DNA of 38,924 nt from Candidatus Gastranaerophilales bacterium (GCA_944322705.1 CALUPR010000004.1:1-38924), one strand, 5' to 3'. Positions 6,292-14,606 are shown, counted from the stretch's first letter. Numbers and translations are program-made. The notes: generated by a model not told the origin, from the letters alone.

Positions 6292-8023
6292 CTTTTTCCT
6301 CTTTAGTTTTTTTAGTTCTGGTTTTTCTTGTTTTGGAAGTCCCGCGGTTTGGTCTGCGAGATCTTTTCGGTTTTTCTTCTTTTATTTCTTCTGTCGGAGT
6401 TTCATTCTGTTGAACTTCAGTTTTGACTTCTTCAACTTCCATAACCGGCTTAATTTCTTCATTCGGTTTCAAAACTGTTTCTGCAGTTTCTATTGTCGGT
6501 TCAACAACTTCCGGTTCCTGTTTCTTTTCAAATTTATTTTTTCTTCCGCCTCGTTTTCTTTTGTTTTCTCGTTTTTCAGTTTCCTGAATTGCAACTGTTG
6601 ACGGATTTTCCGTTTCTATTTCAACAGGTGTTTGAACTTCTTCAACAGCAGGCGTTTCTACAACCTGTTGATTTTGATTTTTGTCTTTTTTATTGTTCTT
6701 TTTAAAGTTGTTTACAGGTAGTTTCATTTTCGCTGCTTTAGCTCTGTATTCACCTTCTGCTGTCGGCGCAGCGAAGTTAAATTCATTCATAAAATAACCG
6801 GTTCCCTGACAGTGCGGACATTTTTTTGTAAATATTTCTGATAAAGACTGTCCCTGTCTGTGTCTTGTAAGTTCTACAAGCCCTAAATCAGATAATTGTC
6901 CGACCTGTGGTTTCGCTTTATCAGGTTCAAGAGCAATTTCCAGTTCTTCCATAATTGCAAGCTTATCAGCGCGTGAGAGCATATCAATAAAGTCTATGAT
7001 AATCATTCCGCCGATATTTCTTAAACGGAGTTGTCTTGCAATTTCATGAACCGCTTCAATATTTGTTTTCAAAATAGTTTCATCCTGAGTGGATGAGCTT
7101 GTAAACTTGCCGCTGTTAACATCAATTACAGTCAGAGCTTCCGTTGTCTGTATAAACAGATAACCGCCTGATGGCATATTAACTTTTACATTCAGAGCAG
7201 CTTTTATTTCTTTATGCACATCTGTAGCGATAAGCAAAGGTTCTGTTCCTTTGTATAAAGTTACCTGAATATTTTTGTTCATATGCCAGTTTTGCAGAAT
7301 ATTTTGAACTCTCTGGAGAGCAAAAGCCGTATCTACAACAATTTCTTTAACATCTTCGGTGCAGGCTTCTCTAATTGTTCTGTATAATAAGTCCTGATCT
7401 CTGTATAAAAGGTTTGGCGGAGTTACTGTTTCTGCAGAAGTAATGATGTTGTTCCATTTTTCAAGCAGAATTTCTAAATCCTCCTGAATATCTGCTTCAG
7501 TTTGTCCTTCTGCTTCAGTTCTTATGATTACGCCTACTCCGACAGGCTTTATTAAACTTACAATAGCCTTTAATCTTGCTCTTTCTTTTGAATTCTCGAT
7601 TTTTTTACTGATGTTAATTCCGGGTTCATTCGGCATCAATACAAGAAATCTTCCGGGCAGGCTTATTTCAGTTGTAACTCTGGGACCTTTATGTCCTGTA
7701 GGTTCTTTTACAACCTGAACAATAAGTTTTTGTTTAGGGGAAAGTTTGTCTTTCAAAGAACCTTTGCCCATGACATCCTGTGCGTGTAAAAATCCCATTT
7801 TATCAGTGCCTACATTTACAAATGCGGCATCAATACTCGGTAAAATGTTGTCTACGGTTGAAAGATATACATCGCCTAAAATTACGTCACCTCTTGAAAT
7901 AAAAAAGTCGGTTACTTTCCCGTTTTCCATAACTGCAGCAATATTATCGCGTTCAGCAATGATAATTTTTTTGTCAGAATGTGCATTTTGCTGCAAATTT
8001 TTGTTGTGTTTGTCGTTTGCCAT
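6281..8023 (-). CDS. Rne/Rng family ribonuclease (RNase E/G)
   Basis: An endoribonuclease for mRNA decay and rRNA/tRNA maturation. The 580-residue protein has an S1-like RNA-binding region (about 35-125) and the catalytic DNase I-like part with DVNSG at 301-305 and IIIDFIDM at 341-348, where the metal-binding aspartates lie. A zinc-link CPHC at 412-415 follows. The last ~150 residues are a Lys/Glu-rich low-complexity tail, suited to binding RNA or partners. It is shorter than E. coli RNase E and nearer to RNase G plus tail. A ribosome site AAAGGA precedes the ATG. It lies 14 bases after the fused radical SAM gene, a neighbour also seen in other bacteria. Confidence 0.93.
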   Translation of the reverse strand: MANDKHNKNLQQNAHSDKKIIIAERDNIAAVMENGKVTDFFISRGDVILGDVYLSTVDNILPSIDAAFVNVGTDKMGFLHAQDVMGKGSLKDKLSPKQKLIVQVVKEPTGHKGPRVTTEISLPGRFLVLMPNEPGINISKKIENSKERARLKAIVSLIKPVGVGVIIRTEAEGQTEADIQEDLEILLEKWNNIITSAETVTPPNLLYRDQDLLYRTIREACTEDVKEIVVDTAFALQRVQNILQNWHMNKNIQVTLYKGTEPLLIATDVHKEIKAALNVKVNMPSGGYLFIQTTEALTVIDVNSGKFTSSSTQDETILKTNIEAVHEIARQLRLRNIGGMIIIDFIDMLSRADKLAIMEELEIALEPDKAKPQVGQLSDLGLVELTRHRQGQSLSEIFTKKCPHCQGTGYFMNEFNFAAPTAEGEYRAKAAKMKLPVNNFKKNNKKDKNQNQQVVETPAVEEVQTPVEIETENPSTVAIQETEKRENKRKRGGRKNKFEKKQEPEVVEPTIETAETVLKPNEEIKPVMEVEEVKTEVQQNETPTEEIKEEKPKRSRRPNRGTSKTRKTRTKKTKEEKVEE

Positions 8024-8037
8024 AAAAAATCCTTTAC

Positions 8038-10659
8038 TTATAATTCTTTTAATTCCGCATCAAAAAACCGTGTTCTTGTAATATTAAAAGTAACATCGGG
8101 TGCAATTAAATTCATTAAAACATCTGCTCTTAATGCAGGAATTCCTGCCGTTACAGTACCGTCTTTGTTATTAACTGCACATTGACCGGTTTTGAGTACT
8201 ATAAACATGCTCTCATCTTCAAATCTGTATGATTTAATGGATGGTTTGATGTCTGTTTTTTTTATTAAACCTTTTTTGTTTTTCTTCTCGATAAAAATTT
8301 CCGCAGAAGACAAAACTTTGTCTGTATTATAGCGTAAAGTTTCAAAATCGTAAAGTGATTTATTAAAAATATCAATTTTATATTCTGCCCACTGCGCTGT
8401 AATATCAATTGCCGGAGCATTTTTTTCTATTTTAACAATACTTATAATTTCTGATTGTTCTGGCAGAACTTTTTCCAACTTTAGTTTGAGTTCATCAGGT
8501 GTCAGGTTATTAAACAGTTCAATATCCACAAGCTCGGATTTACTTTCTGCAAATAAGGGCAGTGCAATACCCATTGAAACTTTCATCATTGGATTATAAC
8601 CAAGTGAATAAACGACATCTAAATCCGTTCTTGCAAGTGCTTTTAAAAAAGTATTCTGCCAGTCAAGATGTGACAGATATTTTAAAATTCCCGTTTTGGT
8701 GAGTTTAATTCTGTATTTGAAAATTTCTCTGTCATACCCTTGACAGGTTTTTGGATCTTTAATCTCTATTTTAATATTTTGGGCTTTTGCGCTAGCTTTA
8801 AAAGGTTTGGCAAGGATTTTGCGTGTATTTAAATTTTTACAGACGCCACAGTTGACACAGCCTTTTTCGCATGTTGGCTTTGTATTTGAATCATTATATT
8901 CTTTGATTAACCATTCCTTATCAACGCCTATGTTTATAAAATCCCAAGGAAGATTTTCTTCTGTAGAATACTGTTTTTGAGCAAGTTGTGCAAGATTAAT
9001 TCCTAATTCTTCTGCCGTTTCATGCCAGATATCTTTGTTAAAATATTCTCCCCACGCATCTAAATAACATCCTTTTTTATAAAGAGCCTCTACATACCTG
9101 CACAAATCTCTGTCACCTCTTGTCAAAACAGCTTCTATTTGAGAAGTGGTGTCTTCATGGTAGTTAATTTTTAAACCTTTGATATGTGATGTTTTTTCTT
9201 TCAGATAATGTATGTGTTCTCTGACTTTCTCTAAATCCATTTGCGCGTACCACTGGAAAGGTGTAAAAGGTTTTGGAACAAATATTGAAAGCGTGCAGGT
9301 TATATCAAGCCCGTGGTTAAGCCCTTTTTCTCGTTTTATCTGTTTGCAGCGGTATTTTATATTACTTAAAAGCTGTGCCATTTCATCCATATCTTCAAGG
9401 GTTTCTGTGGGCAGACCGCATATAAAATAAAACTTTAATTTTGACCATCCGTTTTCGTATAGAGTCAGAACAGCATTTAAAATTTGTTCTTCTGTTATAT
9501 TTTTCTTTATAACATTTCTCAAACGCTGGCTGCCTGCTTCCGGAGCAAGTGTCATTGTGGATTTTCTGACACTTTGTACAAGATTTGCAAGCTCAAGATT
9601 AAATCCGTCAATTCTCTGGCTTGGAAGTGAAACTGATATCTTTTTGTCATTAAAATCAACTGCAAGTTCTTTAATTACTTCGTTGATATTTTTGTAATCG
9701 TTAGACGAAAGCGACAAAAGAGAATATTCATCATAGCCTGTATTTTTCACAAGTTCTTTTGTAATTTTTATAATATCTTCAGCTTCTCTTTCCCTGATTG
9801 GAAGTGTAACATGACCCGGCTGGCAGAAGCGGCACATTCTTCCGCAGCCTCTGCGAATTTCTACAACAGCCCTGTCTTGAACGGATGTTGAAAAAGGGAT
9901 GGGATAAGATTTTAAAGCGGTGTCATATTTTAATTGTGCAATACGTTTAGTTACTGTTCCGCCTGTTAGTGCCGACCAACGACCGCAGGCAGAGGGCAGG
10001 ATGTCAGGAGGACAGGAGGACAGGCTTTTTTGATTTGAAATTAGCTTGCCTTCAGGCTTTCTTGCCCTCTGAACTTTCTCATCATAGCCGCACAATGCTT
10101 TTATTCTTTCTTTTCTTGGCAGCCCTTTTGTTTTTTTTAAAATTTCACATACTTCAATAATACTGTCTTCGCCGTCGCCTATCATAAAGACGTCTATAAA
10201 ATCTGCAAGAGGAAGCGGGTTAAATGCACAGGGACCGCCTGCAATTATAATAGGGTCGTTATCGCTTCTCATATCGTTACGGTATGGAATACCTGACATT
10301 TCAAGCATTTTTAAAACGGTCGGATATGCAAGTTCATATTGCAGAGAAAATCCCACGGCATCAAAATCTTTTATCGGACGCTTACTTTCCAAACCGTATA
10401 GAATTGAAGGCTGAAAATCAGGCTCGGGTGCATATACTCTGTCACACATACAACCTTGCTGTCTGTTTATTAAATCATATAGAATTCTGACACCAAGATT
10501 GCTTATCCCTATTTCGTATTTATCGGGAAATGCAAAAGCAAAACGCATTTCAGCGTCATCAAAATTTTTGTTATAAGACAAAAATTCCCCGCCGACATAC
10601 TGATACGGTTTACTGCATTTATTTAAGGATTCGTGATATTTCCTGAAAAAACAATCCAT
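8038..10659 (-). CDS. Fused radical SAM protein (B12-binding-like N-terminus, DUF2344-like C-terminus)
   Basis: An 873-residue fusion of the two families usually listed as TIGR03960 (radical SAM) and TIGR03936 (DUF2344). The function is unknown, though members often sit beside Rne/Rng, as here. The [4Fe-4S] cysteines are C272, C276 and C279 in RRGCGRMCRFCQPG. The C-terminal part from about 650 carries KYRIKLTKTGILKYLSHLDW and SLGYNPMMKVSMG, typical of the second family. Residues of about 197-233, just before the radical SAM core, look like a translated repeat insertion where homologues carry other residues. The ATG directly abuts the TAA of the gene upstream, so translation is coupled. Confidence 0.9.
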   Translation of the reverse strand: MDCFFRKYHESLNKCSKPYQYVGGEFLSYNKNFDDAEMRFAFAFPDKYEIGISNLGVRILYDLINRQQGCMCDRVYAPEPDFQPSILYGLESKRPIKDFDAVGFSLQYELAYPTVLKMLEMSGIPYRNDMRSDNDPIIIAGGPCAFNPLPLADFIDVFMIGDGEDSIIEVCEILKKTKGLPRKERIKALCGYDEKVQRARKPEGKLISNQKSLSSCPPDILPSACGRWSALTGGTVTKRIAQLKYDTALKSYPIPFSTSVQDRAVVEIRRGCGRMCRFCQPGHVTLPIREREAEDIIKITKELVKNTGYDEYSLLSLSSNDYKNINEVIKELAVDFNDKKISVSLPSQRIDGFNLELANLVQSVRKSTMTLAPEAGSQRLRNVIKKNITEEQILNAVLTLYENGWSKLKFYFICGLPTETLEDMDEMAQLLSNIKYRCKQIKREKGLNHGLDITCTLSIFVPKPFTPFQWYAQMDLEKVREHIHYLKEKTSHIKGLKINYHEDTTSQIEAVLTRGDRDLCRYVEALYKKGCYLDAWGEYFNKDIWHETAEELGINLAQLAQKQYSTEENLPWDFINIGVDKEWLIKEYNDSNTKPTCEKGCVNCGVCKNLNTRKILAKPFKASAKAQNIKIEIKDPKTCQGYDREIFKYRIKLTKTGILKYLSHLDWQNTFLKALARTDLDVVYSLGYNPMMKVSMGIALPLFAESKSELVDIELFNNLTPDELKLKLEKVLPEQSEIISIVKIEKNAPAIDITAQWAEYKIDIFNKSLYDFETLRYNTDKVLSSAEIFIEKKNKKGLIKKTDIKPSIKSYRFEDESMFIVLKTGQCAVNNKDGTVTAGIPALRADVLMNLIAPDVTFNITRTRFFDAELKEL
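9961..10071 (-). repeat. Repeat-like GC-richer insertion in the radical SAM gene
   Basis: The coding strand holds stacked CCTG(T/C)CCTCCTG words that resemble 15976-15998 in an intergenic island. It is in frame and encodes a Pro/Cys/Ser-rich stretch (residues ~197-233) unlike the rest of the protein. The boundaries are estimates. Confidence 0.5.
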
Positions 10660-11004
10660 TTAAGCTAAATCCCCGGGGAAATATTTATCAATTTCTATGA
10701 TTGTGCCATCAAGTGTATTTTCTTCAAAAGACTTCATAAATCTGAAAAGTTCTGAATTTGGAACATTGTAGTTATAAAGGACGGTATCACCTTTATATTC
10801 ACGCATAACACGAACAATGTAATGACATTTTTCGGCATATTTTTTAAGATGTTCAGGATTAAATTTGTTTCCGTTATGGTCTTTATCAATCCTGACATAG
10901 TTGAAACCTGCATAATATTTTACTTTCTCTTTAATTTCAGTAGAAAACTCACTATTATGCTTTGAAAAAATATCAATGACTTTCTTGTTTATTTCATCAC
11001 TCAT
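10660..11004 (-). CDS. Small hypothetical protein upstream of the radical SAM gene
   Basis: A 114-residue soluble, charged protein with no signal peptide. The family is not recognised. It is predicted alpha/beta from its alternating pattern, with one cysteine and no obvious catalytic motif. Its stop codon touches the start of the radical SAM gene, which implies co-expression. The upstream region has TAGACA (11039-11034), a 17-base spacer and TTTAAT (11016-11011), then exactly six bases to the ATG, so the transcript of this five-gene chain may be leaderless. A role in the same process as the radical SAM protein or RNase E/G is inference from position. Confidence 0.7.
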   Translation of the reverse strand: MSDEINKKVIDIFSKHNSEFSTEIKEKVKYYAGFNYVRIDKDHNGNKFNPEHLKKYAEKCHYIVRVMREYKGDTVLYNYNVPNSELFRFMKSFEENTLDGTIIEIDKYFPGDLA

Positions 11005-11039
11005 ATTTTTATTAAACTATATTTTAAAAGTCATGTCTA
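11005..11039 (-). promoter_or_regulatory. Predicted leaderless promoter of the radical SAM/Rne operon
   Basis: TAGACA, 17 bases, TTTAAT, six bases, ATG. Transcription would be expected to start at or next to the A of the start codon. No Shine-Dalgarno sequence fits in the gap. Confidence 0.55.
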
Positions 11040-11106
11040 AATATTAAGAAAAGTATACCTATTAGGGTAGTATTTTTTTTTGCTTGTTTTATTTATACTA
11101 ATATAA

Positions 11107-11859
11107 ATGAAAGAACAATATTACATATTAATTTTTTTAATAATAGCTGTTAGTTTTTTATGCGGATATTTTTGTATAAAACCTCATCTTAAAAGTTCTT
11201 CTAAAGCTCAAAAAATTGTGGATAATGAATTTGACAGCAGCTTAAATTATATATCAGATTACAGCGTCGGGGGGGGGGCAGCTGATAGCGAATTAAAGAT
11301 TTTGGTAATCGGCAATTCTATTTCAAGCGGTGTTATTGTTGATAATATAAAAGATGATTATGTAAATGTTCTAATACGTAAAATATCAAAAAAACTGAAT
11401 AATCGTTTAGTAACTGCTAAAGTTTATAATCTTGCTAATTTTGAAAGACATTATAAAAATTATGATTATGATGTGTTACGCCCGTTAAAAGAGTATAACC
11501 CGAGTATAATTATATTTCAGCTGGGTGAAAATTATAAGAGTGATGATGATGCTCTTTATCTTGAACGTTTTATTAGACTGGTTAATTATTTTGACGGTGC
11601 GGATTTAAAAATTGTAACATCGCCTTATTGGGGGAAAACTAACAAAAATAAATTGAATGAAAATGCAGCTCTTGCGACAAATTCTTTTTATGTAGATATT
11701 TCAAACTTATTTATGTATGATAAAAAAACAAGAGCAGATTATAACAAAAAATTTGAAAATGAAGCTCTGGGAATGCACCCTGGTGAGTATGGAATGCAAA
11801 GAATTGCAGAAGAAATCTTTATACTGATAAATGCGTGTATACATAAAAACATTATTTAG
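11107..11859 (+). CDS. Membrane-anchored SGNH/GDSL-type hydrolase-like protein with a G10 tract
   Basis: A 250-residue protein with an N-terminal membrane anchor (about 6-25). A domain follows with SGNH-type blocks: VIGNSIS near 92-98, QLGEN near 138-142, and MHPGEYGMQRIAE near 221-233. These correspond to the catalytic Ser, the oxyanion Gly/Asn and the catalytic His. Family members are esterases or carbohydrate O-deacetylases; the substrate is unknown. Between anchor and domain a run of ten G (11269-11278) encodes GGG and keeps the frame open. Nine or eleven G would give a stop within a few codons. TATACT ends seven bases before the ATG. Confidence 0.7.
   Translation: MKEQYYILIFLIIAVSFLCGYFCIKPHLKSSSKAQKIVDNEFDSSLNYISDYSVGGGAADSELKILVIGNSISSGVIVDNIKDDYVNVLIRKISKKLNNRLVTAKVYNLANFERHYKNYDYDVLRPLKEYNPSIIIFQLGENYKSDDDALYLERFIRLVNYFDGADLKIVTSPYWGKTNKNKLNENAALATNSFYVDISNLFMYDKKTRADYNKKFENEALGMHPGEYGMQRIAEEIFILINACIHKNII
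11269..11278 (+). repeat. Homopolymer tract of ten G, open frame
   Basis: Lies in codons 55-58 of the SGNH-like gene. G9 and G11 both lead to stops shortly after. It has the same length as the tracts at 5651 and 17530. Confidence 0.85.
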
Positions 11860-12166
11860 ACTTTTTAGCGTAATCGGTATATTCTTTAATAAAATCAATG
11901 ATTTCCAGAGCAAGTTCTTTTCTTACGTCAACAGGAGCATTTTTAAGATATTCCATAGCATGAGAAACTTTAATATTTTTATCGTACCATCTGCGCATAA
12001 TATAGTTATACTGATCATCAAGCGACATTTCAATATTGAAATCAATATCTTTTAGTCTGTCAATAATAAAGTCAGCACAACGAACCTGAATGTATTCTTC
12101 AGCCTTTTCCAATTTTGCAACAGCTCTGCTGACAACAGGGTCAATATCATACCAGCGTTTTTTCAT
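11852..12166 (-). CDS. RWYD-repeat small protein, copy A
   Basis: A ~104-residue soluble helical protein. It contains two internal repeats that start RWYDIDPVVSRAV (near the N-terminus) and RWYDKNIKVSHAM (near residue 56). The downstream-strand neighbour at 12206-12511 has the same two-repeat build, so these are tandem paralogues. The family is not recognised. A strong promoter (TTGACA, 17 bases, TATTAT) ends six bases before the ATG at 12166. The longer frame to 12181 would start inside the -10 box and is rejected. Its last 8 bases overlap the end of the SGNH-like gene, tail to tail. Confidence 0.72.
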   Translation of the reverse strand: MKKRWYDIDPVVSRAVAKLEKAEEYIQVRCADFIIDRLKDIDFNIEMSLDDQYNYIMRRWYDKNIKVSHAMEYLKNAPVDVRKELALEIIDFIKEYTDYAKKSK

Positions 12167-12201
12167 ACATTCATAATACAAATTTTTTCAAAATATGTCA
12201 A
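12167..12201 (-). promoter_or_regulatory. Predicted leaderless promoter of RWYD copy A
   Basis: TTGACA at 12201-12196, a 17-base spacer, TATTAT at 12178-12173, six bases, then ATG at 12166. This is the best promoter match in the window and leaves no room for a 5' UTR. Confidence 0.7.
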
Positions 12202-12205
12202 TATG

Positions 12206-12511
12206 TCAGGCAACAGCTTCTTTTTCATTCTTGTAAGCAAGAACAGATAGTGATACTTCCTTTTGAATATCCTTTGAGGTTTCTTTCAAATAGGAAAATG
12301 CTCTTGAAATGATTTCATTGCTGTCATACCATCTTGTATGTCTATTTTCAAGATTCGTTTTTGCGGCATTTTGTATGTATGCCATATCAATATCTTTTTC
12401 TTTTATTCGGCTAATAATAAAGTTCGCATACTCTAATTGAGCATCCGGCGCAGCACACTCAATTATACTAATAGCCATACAAACATCAGGTTCAATGTCG
12501 TACCAGCGCAT
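12206..12511 (-). CDS. RWYD-repeat small protein, copy B
   Basis: A ~101-residue paralogue of the 11852-12166 product. It begins MRWYDIEPDVCMAI and has a second RWYDSNEIISRAF repeat near residue 58. The spacing of Trp, Tyr, Asp and the following Ala/Leu positions is shared across all four repeats of the two genes. The start at 12511 is preferred because it has an AAGGGA ribosome site and aligns with its paralogue; the frame continues upstream to 12553. No family recognised, and no signal peptide or membrane segment is present. Possible roles are a small adaptor or regulatory protein, but the sequence does not decide. Confidence 0.7.
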   Translation of the reverse strand: MRWYDIEPDVCMAISIIECAAPDAQLEYANFIISRIKEKDIDMAYIQNAAKTNLENRHTRWYDSNEIISRAFSYLKETSKDIQKEVSLSVLAYKNEKEAVA

Positions 12512-12598
12512 TTCAGTTCCCTTTCTTTCTATGTACAAAATTAATATACCCATATTTTTAGAAAATAAAACATTGATTCAAAAAATTTTTTACATTTT

Positions 12599-12633
12599 TT
12601 GAATTTGTTCTGTAACTGGTGTATAATTGTGTT
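12599..12633 (+). promoter_or_regulatory. Predicted leaderless promoter of the glycine-zipper protein gene
   Basis: TTGAAT at 12599-12604, 17 bases, TATAAT at 12622-12627, then six bases to the ATG at 12634. Confidence 0.65.
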
Positions 12634-13788
12634 ATGAAAAAAATTATCGCTTCAATAATTTTAACAGCTTTTATTTTCTCTAACGCAACAGCTTATGCGG
12701 AAGTTTTGGAAGGTCATGCTGAAAAGACTGATACATATGAGCAGCAGCTTCAAAAAGAACTTTTTACGGGTGAGGTTGAACATTTAGAAAGAAAAGATAT
12801 TATAAATATGACTGTGTCACAGGTGCTTGATAGTAATATCAACATTGAAGGCGATGAATTTTTTGCGGAAGTAACAGATGAGGTTAAAGGCGACAAAGGT
12901 GTTATTATTCCGAAAGGCACTATAGCTCATGGTATTATTACGCAGACAGAAGACCCTAAAAGATTGGGACGACAGGGGTGGATAGCTTTGGATTTTGACT
13001 ATCTTGTTACTCCGGATGGGCGTGAAATTCCAATAGAGGGGAAAATGTCAACAAAATTACATCCGGTTGCAGAAGCTTCAAAGATTGTTGCTCAAGATGT
13101 AGGTTATACCCTTGCAGGCGGTGCTGTCGGCGGTTTTTTGGCACTTAACTGGCTTGGACTTGAAGCTGCAATTGCATCACAAGGTTATACCCTTGCAGGC
13201 GGTGCTGCTGTAGGGGGTGCAATAGGGCTTGGAGTCGCTTTACTTAGAAAGGGAAATGATGTTTTAATAGCTCCCGGAGATCAAATAAGAGTAAAAATTA
13301 ATACTTCTGTACCGCTTCCTGTTTATAAAGAAACAGCTCTTATGCAGCACGAAATGTTTTATCCCGGACTTGATATTCATATAAGCGATATAAGACATGA
13401 AAAAGATCCATTCGGGGAAGTTAATACAATTACTTTGACTGTTATGATTTCAAATATGTCAGACAAAACTTTTTCCGGTCTGGATATGGGGCTGGTAAAT
13501 GATTATAATGCGGTGTTTCGTCCGTCAATTTTCGGCGATACAAAGTTAATGTTTAAGCAGATAAAACCCGGTGACAAGTTTGTTGGCAATGTTTCTTTTT
13601 CTGTTGATAATATTGACAGAAAATTCTGGCTTACCTTCTACGACAGGCGGACAGGTACAGCTTTAACAAAGATTTCTGTTGATAATGCATATAGAAAAGT
13701 TTCAGATAGGACTAAAAAGAAAAATTTAAGATTAAGAAAAAGAAAAACAAATTTTAAGAAAGAGGAAGATTTGTTAAATATCCAGTAA
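12634..13788 (+). CDS. Secreted or envelope protein with a glycine-zipper segment
   Basis: A 384-residue protein with a clear signal peptide (residues 1-22, ATAYA before EV). An N-terminal beta-rich region contains VIIPKGTIAHGIITQ, a pattern seen in pore-associated and secretion-system periplasmic proteins. A hydrophobic glycine-rich stretch (about 155-212) includes GYTLAGGA twice, and a predicted beta-sandwich region precedes a very basic C-terminus. The 25 bases at 13102-13126 recur exactly at 13183-13207. I do not recognise a family. Location in the envelope is inferred. An in-frame GTG at 12619 is rejected because the -10 box lies between it and the ATG. Confidence 0.75.
   Translation: MKKIIASIILTAFIFSNATAYAEVLEGHAEKTDTYEQQLQKELFTGEVEHLERKDIINMTVSQVLDSNINIEGDEFFAEVTDEVKGDKGVIIPKGTIAHGIITQTEDPKRLGRQGWIALDFDYLVTPDGREIPIEGKMSTKLHPVAEASKIVAQDVGYTLAGGAVGGFLALNWLGLEAAIASQGYTLAGGAAVGGAIGLGVALLRKGNDVLIAPGDQIRVKINTSVPLPVYKETALMQHEMFYPGLDIHISDIRHEKDPFGEVNTITLTVMISNMSDKTFSGLDMGLVNDYNAVFRPSIFGDTKLMFKQIKPGDKFVGNVSFSVDNIDRKFWLTFYDRRTGTALTKISVDNAYRKVSDRTKKKNLRLRKRKTNFKKEEDLLNIQ
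13102..13207. repeat. Exact 25-bp direct repeat pair, 81 bp apart
   Basis: 13102-13126 and 13183-13207 are identical and in frame, both coding GYTLAGGA. Recombination between them would delete 27 codons without a frameshift. Confidence 0.85.
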
Positions 13789-13813
13789 TTGTAACGTTTT
13801 TGTTATCAATGAG

Positions 13814-13841
13814 TTGAAATAAAATTTTTCTATGTTACAAT
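13814..13841 (+). promoter_or_regulatory. Promoter of the BlaI-type regulator gene
   Basis: TTGAAA at 13814-13819, 16 bases, then TACAAT at 13836-13841. About 30 bases of leader follow, with a GAGGAA ribosome site. Confidence 0.5.
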
Positions 13842-13879
13842 GTTAGTAATAAGTAAAAGTAAAGAAAGCAGAGGAATAT

Positions 13880-14221
13880 ATGGTGTGCGGTAAACTTGAA
13901 ATAGATATTTTAAACTCGGTCTGGCATTTAACTGAAAATGATGAGGACATGGATATTTCTATTCAAGATATAGTAGATTACTTATCAGCTAACGGCGTCG
14001 AAAGAGCTTATACAACAATAAAGACTGTTATGGACAGATTGACAATGAAGTCAATTCTTGTTCGATACAAAGTTGGTAAAAAATTCTTTTATAAAGCTAC
14101 AATGAGCCGAAAAGAAATGGCTGCAGAAGCTGTTAAAACTGTAGCAGAACAGTATTTCAGCGGAGATTACGTTCAATTGATTAAATTTGTTGAAAATGAA
14201 CTTGACAGCATTCTGGTATAA
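13880..14221 (+). CDS. BlaI/MecI/CopY-family transcriptional regulator
   Basis: A 113-residue winged-helix protein of the BlaI/MecI type. The pattern LEIDILNSVWHL at the start, a DIVDYLSANGVERAYTTIKTVMDRL recognition region (about 32-56), and GKKFFYKATMSRKEM (about 65-79) match the family. Such proteins repress small operons and are often inactivated by a BlaR1-type sensor protease. No sensor protease is beside it. The next gene starts two bases after its stop and is of unknown function, so the target could be its own operon (13880-15650). Confidence 0.85.
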   Translation: MVCGKLEIDILNSVWHLTENDEDMDISIQDIVDYLSANGVERAYTTIKTVMDRLTMKSILVRYKVGKKFFYKATMSRKEMAAEAVKTVAEQYFSGDYVQLIKFVENELDSILV

Positions 14222-14223
14222 AT

Positions 14224-14595
14224 ATGGGTGTTTTTGAAGACAGAGTTCTGGTTGCAGACCTGATAAGACAGGTTTTAATTTCTCGTATGTGTGTAAGAGA
14301 AGCTATTTTGAAGTTCCCGCGTGATACCGAAGATAAGAGTATTCATGCGGCTTACCATGCTCTTGTGCACTACGAGGCTGATGAAGATTTAAGAAATCGT
14401 GATAATTTATACAGAGAAGAACAGAACGATTATCTGGAATTTTTATCAAATCAACTCGAACGGGGAGAAGATTTACCGGAAAATATCATTCAAAATTATG
14501 AAAAATATTATGAGTGTGCTAATATCCCTCATGAGAAAAATACAAAAGGATTTTTGAAAGGTTTTTTTAAGTTTTTAAATATAAAAGATAATTAA
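14224..14595 (+). CDS. Hypothetical protein in the BlaI-type operon
   Basis: A 123-residue helical, acidic protein without signal peptide or membrane segment. Visible features are an N-terminal ADLIRQVLISRMCVREAILKF segment, a HAAYHALVHYEADED stretch that is typical of helical bundles with His/Glu-rich faces, and a basic, Phe-rich C-terminus. No family recognised. It follows the BlaI-type regulator by two bases and precedes the serpin-like gene by 11, so all three are likely one operon. Confidence 0.7.
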   Translation: MGVFEDRVLVADLIRQVLISRMCVREAILKFPRDTEDKSIHAAYHALVHYEADEDLRNRDNLYREEQNDYLEFLSNQLERGEDLPENIIQNYEKYYECANIPHEKNTKGFLKGFFKFLNIKDN

Positions 14596-14606
14596 AAGGA
14601 GAGAAT

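Noticed and set aside
12619-12633. GTG at 12619 as the start of the glycine-zipper protein
   Set aside because: The -10 box lies between it and the ATG at 12634, and the signal peptide begins at the ATG.
13102-13207. Two repeats with a spacer, considered as a minimal CRISPR
   Set aside because: Only two copies, inside an intact coding frame, with the repeat encoding a glycine-zipper peptide and no cas gene nearby.
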